Source: Citrobacter sp. JGM124 (GTDB lineage Bacteria; Pseudomonadota; Gammaproteobacteria; Enterobacterales; Enterobacteriaceae). Taken from it: DNA of 64,000 bases. How positions within the stretch are numbered: position 1 is the stretch's first letter; the number at the start of each line of letters is the position of its first letter. The notes beneath the pieces were generated by a model that was not told the origin of the DNA, made no database searches, and saw only the letters and a list, made by a program, of their open reading frames with translations. The translations under genes and the position numbers were made by a program. Of the stretch, positions 57,523-64,000 are shown piece by piece. Where the stretch lies: NCBI RefSeq assembly GCF_018257795.1, contig NZ_JAERJD010000002.1, positions 310,001 through 374,000 on the forward strand, in the 5' to 3' direction.

Positions 57523-58992
57523 ATGTCAGTCAAAGCATTTGATCTCAACATTGAAAAAATACTGGAAAACTGGGAAGTTCGGCATGCAGTAAGGGAAATT
57601 ATTGCAAATGCTCTGGATGAGCAACTTATTACTGGAACTGCGGCAGTATCCATCCAGAAGGTCGATGGTCACTGGCTAATAAGAGATTATGGTCGGGGAC
57701 TTAGATATGCACATTTAACTCAGAACGAGAATCAGGAAAAACTTACAACACCCGGAGTCATAGGACGATTCGGCATCGGGTTAAAAGATGCTTTAGCAAC
57801 CTTTGAGCGGAATGGCGTCAAATGCCAGATTCAGTCTCGTTACGGGAAAATCACTACAAGTAAAATGTCCAAACAGGGGTTTGGTGATGTCACGACACTG
57901 CATGCCGTGATTGAAGATGCGATTGATACCACATTTGAAGGTACAGCCATTTATTTAGAAGGCATCTCAGATGATGAAATACAAGCGGCAAAGGACATGT
58001 TTCTTGCTTTCAGCAACGATAGCATCATAGACACAACCAAGTACGGGCAAATCGTCAGTCATTCATCGGGTGCCGGAAAAATATTCATCAATGGCGTTCT
58101 CGTTGCTCAGGAAGATAATTTTCTGTTTTCATTTAACATTACCCAAATGAATGCGCAGTTGAAGAAAGCGATCAACCGTGAACGAACCCACGTTGGCAGA
58201 AGTGCTTACACGGATGCAGTGAAGAAAATATTGTTATCTTCATCAAATAAATATGTTGCAGATTTGCTTGCCGAAGATATGTCCGGATTTAGCACTGGCA
58301 CCATGCATGATGAACTATCCTGGATTGATGTCCAGGAGCATGCAATTACATTATTAAATAAAAACGGTAATGTCGTATTTATTACGGCTACTGAAAGTAT
58401 TTTACATCCTAACATTGTGGATGATGCAATAAAGAATGGTACAAAAATAATAACAATACCAGATAATCTTCGTCAGCGACTGACCGACAAGGTGGATGAT
58501 GAAGGTAATTCAATCAATGATATTACACACTATGTTCAGAATTATAACGAAAGTTTTCGATTTGAATTTGTAAATGAAATTAATTTGACAGCTCGAGAGC
58601 GAAACGTTTTTTTATTAAAAGATAAGGTAATTGATCTCTTTGGTGGTATTCCTGCAAGTGTATTAGATATTAAAATTTCAGAGACACTGCGGCCGGATAT
58701 TTTATCGACAGTAGAAACACTGGGTTGCTGGGACCCACAAACTCGTAGTGTAATCATTTCCAGAAAGTGTCTTTCGTCTGTTGATGAGTTCTCTGGTGTA
58801 CTGATCCATGAATTTATTCATGCAGATACAGGTTATGATGACGTAAGCCGAGAATTTGAAACAGCGTTGACCGAATCCATCGGTAAGCTTTGTGCAACCA
58901 TAATCGAAAACAGCAAGGACACACTGGCCTCAGGTTCTGAAAGATTACAACTAAACAGTATAAAAGCGCGTCCCTGGTATAAATTCTGGTGA
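57523..58992 (+). CDS. GHKL-type ATPase fused to a HExxH zinc metallopeptidase
   Basis: The 489-residue protein has an N-terminal GHKL ATPase (HSP90/MutL/MORC type): the N-box REIIANALDE (24-33), G1 motif RDYGRGL (54-60) and G2 motif GRFGIGLKDAL (81-91). The middle is unassigned. The C-terminus has LIHEFIHADTGYDD (427-440) with the zinc ligands His429 and His433 and general base Glu430, then acidic residues (Glu444, Glu446, Glu451) as candidate third ligands. No signal peptide or membrane helix is seen. AGGAG lies 8 bases before the ATG. The gene is A+T-rich, stands alone, and is not one I recognise. Possible role in defence or DNA-linked proteolysis, by analogy with paraMORC-type conflict systems; unproven. 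Confidence 0.8.
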   Translation: MSVKAFDLNIEKILENWEVRHAVREIIANALDEQLITGTAAVSIQKVDGHWLIRDYGRGLRYAHLTQNENQEKLTTPGVIGRFGIGLKDALATFERNGVKCQIQSRYGKITTSKMSKQGFGDVTTLHAVIEDAIDTTFEGTAIYLEGISDDEIQAAKDMFLAFSNDSIIDTTKYGQIVSHSSGAGKIFINGVLVAQEDNFLFSFNITQMNAQLKKAINRERTHVGRSAYTDAVKKILLSSSNKYVADLLAEDMSGFSTGTMHDELSWIDVQEHAITLLNKNGNVVFITATESILHPNIVDDAIKNGTKIITIPDNLRQRLTDKVDDEGNSINDITHYVQNYNESFRFEFVNEINLTARERNVFLLKDKVIDLFGGIPASVLDIKISETLRPDILSTVETLGCWDPQTRSVIISRKCLSSVDEFSGVLIHEFIHADTGYDDVSREFETALTESIGKLCATIIENSKDTLASGSERLQLNSIKARPWYKFW

Positions 58993-59131
58993 ATATTTGC
59001 AGTGACGGCGAGACAGAAACAGCCATGTAACTGGCCCCCGGTCATTAATACGATCCAGCAACTTCCGCCACTGGTACAAGGCGGGCTTCACTGGATTAAT
59101 TGCAATGGCTTTCGTGAGCCTTAGTAAACGA

Positions 59132-59872
59132 TCAGTAATGTACCAGTCCGCCGTCCACAGCATACTGACTGCCAGTTACATAGGAAGCGTCATCGGAGAG
59201 AAGAAAAAGTGCAACCGCAGCGGCCTCTTCTGGTGTTCCTGCACGCCCCAAAGGAACCTGGTTTATCACGAAATCTTCAAACTGCTGACGCGACTCCTCT
59301 GGCATAAAGTGCCTGAAGTTGGTTTCAATGGGGCCTGGTACCAACGTGTTGGCGCGGATACCACGTTCGGCCAGTGCAGATGCCCAGCTTTTGACCATAG
59401 CGATAACAGCACCTTTCGTCGCTGCATATAAGCTTGTCATCGCCGCACCTTCATAGACCGAGGATGAAGACGTGACCAGCACGGATGCGCCTGAATTAAG
59501 TGATTTGGCGAGTGCTGCCAGCTGGAGCATCGGGCCACGCACATTAGCGTTCATCAGGCGATTAAACGAATCAGCCGTTACAGACTCCGGGCAGCCTACC
59601 TCTGCGGAACCGGCATTAAGCCATAGCCCATCAAGTGAACCCCAGTCGCCAATCGCTTTCCCGAGCGCATTTATATCAGTCTCGCTTGCAGCATCGCTTT
59701 TTAAAATAAGCGATGTCGCAGGTAGTAGGCTACGTGCACGTTCGAGCCTTTTATCATTAAGCCCCGTAATGGCTACGTGGCCACCTTCAGCCACAATGCG
59801 CAGAGCACCCGCCAGCCCCATGCCACTGGTACCGCCAGTGATCAGTACTCGTTTCCCCTGAAACCTTCCCAT
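59132..59872 (-). CDS. Short-chain dehydrogenase/reductase
   Basis: The 246-residue SDR has the cofactor motif TGGTSGMGLAG near the start, NAGSAEVG, the catalytic Tyr and Lys in SLYAATKGA, and the terminal YVTGSQYAVDGG. The Asn-Asp cofactor region does not settle NAD against NADP. AAGGAG stands 5 bases before the ATG at 59872. It lies head-to-tail after the icd fragment on the same strand. Confidence 0.9.
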   Translation of the reverse strand: MGRFQGKRVLITGGTSGMGLAGALRIVAEGGHVAITGLNDKRLERARSLLPATSLILKSDAASETDINALGKAIGDWGSLDGLWLNAGSAEVGCPESVTADSFNRLMNANVRGPMLQLAALAKSLNSGASVLVTSSSSVYEGAAMTSLYAATKGAVIAMVKSWASALAERGIRANTLVPGPIETNFRHFMPEESRQQFEDFVINQVPLGRAGTPEEAAAVALFLLSDDASYVTGSQYAVDGGLVHY

Positions 59873-59891
59873 GTTGACTCCTTCCCGGCCC

Positions 59892-59921
59892 AAAAAAAAC
59901 GGGAACCATCAGGCTCCCGTT
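59892..59921 (-). terminator. Terminator of icd
   Basis: On the minus strand AACGGGA and TCCCGTT pair over 7 bp with a 10-base loop, followed by eight T. It lies about 25 bases after the icd stop and probably belonged to the native icd gene. Confidence 0.9.
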
Positions 59922-59944
59922 ATCATCTGACCCAATAAAATGGA

Positions 59945-60079
59945 TTACATATTGTCGATCATCGCGTCACCAAACTCGCTACATTTCAGCAGTTTGGCAC
60001 CGTCCATCAGGCGTTCAAAGTCATAAGTCACGGTTTTGGCGTTGATGGCGCCGCTCATGCCTTTGACTATCAAATCAGG
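59945..60079 (-). pseudogene. icd: 3' fragment of isocitrate dehydrogenase gene icd (attachment-site remnant)
   Basis: Read on the minus strand, about 44 codons encode the end of Icd: [20 protein letters not shown], then [23 protein letters not shown], then TAA at 59945-59947 and the terminator. Upstream of this the DNA is phage-derived, so the rest of icd is missing. Phage 21 and e14 insert in the 3' end of icd, which leaves such a fragment next to the element. Confidence 0.88.
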
Positions 60080-60445
60080 ACTTGGGTAACAACTTTGAGT
60101 ATCAACGCCATTTCGCGGTGTACATCACTGGCCGGAACAAGCTGTTTAAGAGAGGGCTCTAGTTTTACCCGCTCATTTTCGGACTGAAACCAGTCTTTGC
60201 GCTCTTTAGGCTTCATCAGAGATGGGTTATGAATTTCATCAGGATCAGAACTACGGGCGATACCAAACAAAGCAGGACCAACATCTTTGATTCGCGTAGA
60301 CAGCATTACCTCGGACAGTTCCGGCGATGGGTATGTTGGCCTCCAGTAACTGTCGTTTAACGGCTTTGCGATCCATGCCAAATGCTTTGGCTATTTTTGC
60401 GATACTCCAGCTATATACGTCTCCAATATTGCTGATGTTTGACAT
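60070..60445 (-). pseudogene. Phage terminase small subunit (DUF1441 type), frameshifted and truncated
   Basis: The first part (60445 to about 60292) encodes an N-terminal HTH, AKIAKAFGMDRKAVKRQLLEA, then RGNAVYA. After an indel near 60290 the next frame gives IKDVGPALFG, MKPKERKDWFQSENERVKLE and a [14 protein letters not shown] segment, the conserved middle of DUF1441 terminase subunits. The frame ends at VVTQVLI where phage DNA meets icd, so the C-terminus is missing. Both defects indicate a dead gene. Confidence 0.85.
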
Positions 60446-61031
60446 TGCCGATTCCTCACACCAGCTAAAATGCCTATTTTTTATTTAAAACATATTGTTA
60501 ACCAATAGTCAACTGTCCACTTTATTTGCAAAAAGGACAGGTCATTTTGTTGTTTTAATCGTTAGGTCAATGAGTTACATGACTTGGTGGTGTCCGCATG
60601 AGAATCCAAAAACGAGCCGTTTCCCACGAGCCACCTGCCCCGTGGTAGGCCTCCCCCTCCGGGAGTACCTTTGCAAATGACAATCGATATCAATTGATGC
60701 ATTTAATTAGCAATTAGATCATTCCAAATACAACTAGTCGAGATCGGCGAAATTATTTAGGCTATGCCAATCGGTTATGGTCACATGCAAGGTTAGCTAC
60801 AGAAGTAGCACCTTAATCGCGTATTTTTTTGCCAACTGACTACATTGTTAAGTCACAAGGGCAATCAGTGCACAGTTATTAGATCACCTCATGTCTCCAC
60901 GTAGTTATTTTGAAAAAAAAGTCGGCTAATTTCAAGGCTAGATTTGGTATCGGGGTGGTACCAAACAACGAGAAACTTAGTATTTCCTTTTTATACTAAA
61001 CTATAAACTGATATAAATGAGACACTATTAG
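60446..61031. other. Non-coding region with a GC-rich block (cos-like)
   Basis: An otherwise A+T-rich stretch holds a GC-rich block around 60610-60670 with GGTA (60644) and TACC (60666) as outer symmetric words. It lies directly upstream of the terminase small subunit on its own strand, where lambdoid phages place cos. No ORF is convincing. Confidence 0.4.
60644..60669. other. Candidate cos site core
   Basis: GGTA...TACC encloses a CTCCC/GGGAG pair, giving partial two-fold symmetry as in cosN sites. Identification rests on position and symmetry only. Confidence 0.3.
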
Positions 61032-61613
61032 CTATTTTTTAAAATTATCAATTTGTATCGCCTCCCCCGCTTGTGCCGCACTCATCCAAAAAACTAGAGA
61101 CCTAGACTTTGCAATCTCGACTAATCGAGGAAATAACGCATGATATTTATCATTCACAATAGAAATAGCATGATCAAAGTGTTTTAAAACATCGGCACCT
61201 CCATCAGCACTTAGAAACATGTTCATCTGACCTCTTGTATTAGTAGGGAAATAAATAATTTCTTTTTTATTTTTTGGAACCAATAAAATAACTGTTTCAG
61301 ATTTTTCATAATCTCCAACACCACCATGAGCTACAAAATTATTCCTTACATCCATAATATAATCATGCATGCTTGTATATTCATCAGAAAGCCAATTTTT
61401 TTCAGCCTTCAATTTTCGGCCATCAGCAGTAGTAAATGCTTTGCCATAAAAAATGATACTAGCAATCATTAATGGTCTTATTTTATCTGCGATATCTTTT
61501 TCTACTAGGTGATGATTACCTGTTCTATCAACATTTGGTAGAATGTCTTCAGGAATAAGCTCAATCGCCATCGCATACCATTTACGCGCACTTTCTAGAT
61601 CCCTAAGAATCAA
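61032..61613 (-). CDS. HEPN-motif protein, start codon uncertain or damaged
   Basis: Reading from the TTG at 61613 gives 193 residues. SMHDYIMDVRNNFVAHGG carries Arg90-Asn91 and His96, the R-x4-6-H motif with Asn of HEPN ribonuclease folds, as in abortive-infection AbiU2-like proteins. No other domain is recognised. The only good Shine-Dalgarno (GGAGG, 61672-61676) sits 4 bases before an in-frame ATA (61667-61665), not ATG, so the true start may be a mutated ATG and 18 further codons (IPKVTLTGKLADRASALS) may belong to the protein. The A+T-rich gene is island cargo. Confidence 0.65.
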   Translation of the reverse strand: MILRDLESARKWYAMAIELIPEDILPNVDRTGNHHLVEKDIADKIRPLMIASIIFYGKAFTTADGRKLKAEKNWLSDEYTSMHDYIMDVRNNFVAHGGVGDYEKSETVILLVPKNKKEIIYFPTNTRGQMNMFLSADGGADVLKHFDHAISIVNDKYHALFPRLVEIAKSRSLVFWMSAAQAGEAIQIDNFKK

Positions 61614-61986
61614 AGAAAGCGCTGATGCCCTATCAGCCAGTTTTCCAGTTAAAGTAACTTTGGGTATAATTCCTCCAAAATATGTATAAATAACTTTTTT
61701 TCACCTGTACAAGAGTCGACATAGAACTGTCTATCTATGTCGTTTGCAGATATTGAGCTTAAATATTTAACTGTTTTTATATCCATATTGGAAATTTCTT
61801 ATCTAATCTAACTTCAAAAAGTAAACGTTAGATTTACTCATAAGTGCTCTAATTACAAACCTTTTCACCATACTAAATCATATAAAATGGCGGTACGTGT
61901 CTTCTTGATTTTCAGAGACACTATTATCACAGGCTCTCAGTGAATGCCTGTTGTAATACCCACGCTATAGCCTTTGCGGGATTTCT
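61614..61986. other. Region between the HEPN gene and the IS3 element
   Basis: A+T-rich DNA without a credible ORF. The likely left end of the IS lies before 61987, but I cannot fix its terminal repeat. Confidence 0.4.
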
Positions 61987-62253
61987 ATGAAACGATCACG
62001 TTTTACTGACAGCCAGATCATCGCCATTCTTAAACAAGCGGAAGCCGGAACACCTGTTCCTGAGCGTTTCCGGGAGCACGGTATCAGTAGCGCCAGTTTT
62101 TATAAGTGACGTTCAAAATTCGGGAGGATGGATACTGCCCTTATGTCCCGGCTAAAAGAGCTGGAAGAGAAAAACCGTCGTCTTAAAAAGATGTATGCCG
62201 AAGAACGGTTGAAGTCCGAAATTATTCAGGAAGCGATGGCAAAAAAGTGGTGA
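61987..62253 (+). pseudogene. IS3-family orfA with internal stop
   Basis: 88 codons including one TGA at codon 41, ending MAKKW before TGA. The HTH ITDSQIIAILKQ-type start and the coiled-coil SRLKELEEKNRRLKKMYAEE are recognisable. Confidence 0.8.
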
Positions 62254-62890
62254 AGCCGTCAGACCGGAAGCAGATGGCGCAGCATGCAGTCACCTTTCAG
62301 GGAGTCAGTATTCAGCAGGCATGTCAGATTTTTGCTATTAGTGAATGTTGTTATCGCTATACCCCAGTTCTTCACATCAAAAATCAGTAATATTGCTGAC
62401 TGGCTTATTCGGATCACGGACAGCCAAAAAATTGGGGATTCGGGCTATATTTACGCAATGTGAAAGGGTTCAGGTGGAACCACAAAAGGATCTATCGTAT
62501 CTATTGCGAACTGTCTCTTAACATGCGAATAAAGCCTAAAAAACGATTAAAACGTGAAAAGCCTGAGCCACTGTCTGTACCGGCAAGCCACAACGTAAGC
62601 TGGTCTATGGGTTTCATGCACGATCAACTGTCGGATGGTCGTTCTGTCCGTTTACTCAATGTGACCGATGACTTTAACCGTGAAGCACTGGCCATTGAGG
62701 TTGATTTTTCACTTCCGGCACTACGGGTTGTAATAGCGCTGGAGCAGATCATTGAGTGGAAAGGTAAACCGTCTTCAATTCGTTGTGATAACGGTCCGGA
62801 GTATGCAGGTAATACACTGATTGCATGGGCTAAAACGCAAGGTATTCGACTCAATTTTATTCAGCCTGGAAAACCGCAGCAAAATGCCTG
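61987..62890 (+). mobile_element. Degenerate IS3-family element, IS407-like group (truncated at the right)
   Basis: orfA (61987-62253) encodes MKRSRFTDSQIIAILKQAEA onward with a TGA at 62107-62109 where family members have Trp (SFYKWRSKF), so it is dead. orfB after it has several stops near 62380-62395. It then reads through the rve integrase domain [22 protein letters not shown] and [15 protein letters not shown] up to PGKPQQNA, where it stops matching. The element is therefore immobile. Confidence 0.85.
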
Positions 62891-62949
62891 TATTGCAGCA
62901 TATTCAGTGCTTGAACTGATTCTACTTATCGCCTCCGTTAAAAATGGGG

Positions 62950-63466
62950 GGATTACCAGACAGAAAGCGGTGAACAGGCTGCTGCCTTAATGCAGCGCAG
63001 TGTCATGCGTGAAGGCTGCTGGCGGCATCCGCTGGTACTACACGCAGATAACGACGCAGCCATGAAATCACAGACGTTACAGATGAAACTGCACGGACTG
63101 AATATCACGGCGTCCCACAGCCGTCCGCGGGTGAATAACGATAATACGTATGCAGAGTCACTGCTCCGGACTCTGAAGTATGTGCCACAGTGGCCGTCAT
63201 CGGGGTTCAGGACACTGTCGGATGCCCGTCAGTGGGTGGATAAATTTACCCGGTGGTATAACGAAACGCACCGTCACAGCGGAATACGCTATGTGACTCC
63301 GTCAGAGCGACATCGTGGTGAAGATCATGCGCTTCTGAAACAGCGTGATGAACTGTACCGGAGCGCGAGACAAGTTCATCCTGAAAGGTGGTCAGGTAAA
63401 ACGAGAAACTGGCAGCCTGAAGGGGCAGTCACCCTGAATCCGGAACGGGAAAAACAGGCGGCTTAA
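62950..63466 (+). mobile_element. Second IS3-family element, 3' part of the transposase
   Basis: From about 62952 a frame reads [20 protein letters not shown] then LHADNDAAMKSQTLQMKLHG, SRPRVNNDNTYAESLLRTLKY, WYNETHRHSGIRYVTPSERH and WSGKTRNWQPEGAVTLNPE, the C-terminal rve half of another IS3 family transposase. Its 5' part is missing. An ATG at 62990 gives a 158-residue open frame, but it is part of a truncated gene. Fusion to the first element at about 62890 came from recombination or deletion. Confidence 0.85.
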
Positions 63467-63474
63467 ATTAACCG

Positions 63475-63558
63475 GGGGTGACAACTATCTTGGCACTTAC
63501 CGGTCACTCCATGCCCTCAGATTGATTTTTCAGAGGGGATGACAACTATGCTGACACT
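63475..63558 (+). repeat. Pair of IS-end-like repeats 60 bp apart
   Basis: 63475-63497 and 63535-63558 share GGGG, then TGACAACTAT, then TG-x-CACT, differing at three positions plus one indel. They may be the right terminal repeats of two IS3-type elements, or one duplicated end. Confidence 0.5.
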
Positions 63559-63560
63559 GA

Positions 63561-63770
63561 TGGTTCTTTTGGGAATGCAAACAAAAAGACTTCGAAGAGC
63601 CTTTAGGGGTTTATTCTTATTTTCAGCTAGTTACGATTTTCCTGATAGCTCATACTGGCTATACCTTCATTCCGAAAAGTTCCGGTAAATTTGCCCTTAC
63701 CAGTGCCATGGTAAAAGGTATCGTACTGTTTACTATTTACCGCATTGCCATTTCAGTAATTTATTTATAA
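63561..63770 (+). pseudogene. C-terminal fragment of a membrane protein
   Basis: A 69-codon frame opens immediately after a TGA at 63558 beside the IS-like end and stops at TAA 63768-63770. It contains two hydrophobic stretches (VYSYFQLVTIFLIAHTGYTF and MVKGIVLFTIYRIAISVIYL). It lacks a start codon in a sensible place, so it looks like the tail of a gene cut by the IS. Confidence 0.5.
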
Positions 63771-63807
63771 TTTAATAAAGTGATCAACTGTTTTAAAGGC
63801 TTCTCTC

Positions 63808-64000
63808 ATGAAGAGCATTTCTGATATACGCCGAGATAATTTGATTGAAATCATTCGTAGATGCTTCGATAACAAACAAACATATATAGCGGAAGCGATG
63901 GAAGTACAACAAAGCGTCGTAAGTCGATGGATAAAAGGACATCGTAATATCAGTACTGCATCAGCGCGTAGGATAGAAAAAGCATCCAATCATCCTGAGT
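63808..64000 (+). CDS. Phage-type HTH regulator, N-terminal part (cut by window edge)
   Basis: From the ATG at 63808 the frame reads MKSISDIRRDNLIEIIRRCF, then a helix-turn-helix in the AEAMEVQQSVVSRWIKGHRN segment with ARRIEKASN after it, and remains open at the window end (64 codons seen). It resembles Cro/CI-like repressors of lambdoid prophages and suggests the element continues to the right. Confidence 0.75.
   Translation, partial: MKSISDIRRDNLIEIIRRCFDNKQTYIAEAMEVQQSVVSRWIKGHRNISTASARRIEKASNHPE

Noticed and set aside
60495-60680. 61-codon plus-strand frame near the cos-like block
   Set aside because: No Shine-Dalgarno or recognisable sequence; runs antisense to the terminase leader.

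Overview
The window is a stretch of an enterobacterial chromosome (order Enterobacterales, most likely Enterobacteriaceae or a close family). From 1 to about 40.6 kb the order follows the E. coli K-12 ydjM to yeaO segment: ydjM-tcyP-cedA-osmE-nadE-ves-spy-astEBDAC-xthA-nudG-ynjH-topB-selD-ydjA-sppA-ansA-pncA-yeaC-msrB-gapA-yeaD-mipA-yeaG-yeaH-yeaK-nimR-nimT-yeaO. Many products have the E. coli length. The proteins are clearly diverged and several E. coli genes are absent (katE, the chb operon, gdhA, yeaE), so this is neither E. coli nor Salmonella. I do not name a genus.

Region 1 (1-42.9 kb) is the conserved backbone: cystine uptake (tcyP), NAD synthesis and salvage (nadE, pncA), envelope stress (spy, osmE), the complete arginine succinyltransferase pathway behind a good sigma-54 promoter (astCADBE), DNA repair and topology (xthA, nudG, topB), selenium activation (selD), glycolysis (gapA), methionine sulfoxide repair (msrB), and the PrkA-type kinase pair yeaG-yeaH behind a second very good sigma-54 promoter. 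Insertions break it up. They include a type III effector-like gene between tcyP and cedA (1902-2768), an A+T-rich lipoprotein (16810-17715), a yqjH-yqjI tandem pair where E. coli has gdhA/ynjI, a CTP-synthase-like amidotransferase next to yeaO, and a BLUF-EAL photoreceptor whose EAL motifs look intact. The nimR homologue is broken by a frameshift in a G run.

Region 2 (43.3-59.9 kb) is accessory: antibiotic-biosynthesis-monooxygenase (ABM), DinB-like and EthD-like proteins, a luciferase-like monooxygenase, two LysR regulators, an AraC regulator, two MFS exporters, an aldo/keto reductase, a periplasmic hydrolase gene with an in-frame amber codon, a SMP-30 protein, a second hydrolase and an SDR. 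It looks like a set of small-molecule detoxification or export modules, each next to its own regulator. Inside it sits an A+T-rich gene (57523-58992) for a protein that joins an N-terminal GHKL-type ATPase to a C-terminal HExxH zinc-peptidase motif, a plausible conflict or defence protein.

Region 3 (59.9-64.0 kb) is a decayed prophage or island joined to the chromosome at a 3' fragment of icd, a classic phage 21/e14 attachment gene. The icd fragment keeps its terminator and abuts a frameshifted, truncated phage terminase small subunit gene (DUF1441 type). Beyond it lie a GC-rich cos-like block, a HEPN-motif gene with a damaged start, two fused and truncated IS3-family elements, the tail of a membrane protein, and the start of a phage-type HTH regulator that runs off the window. 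I saw no tRNA, rRNA or CRISPR array.
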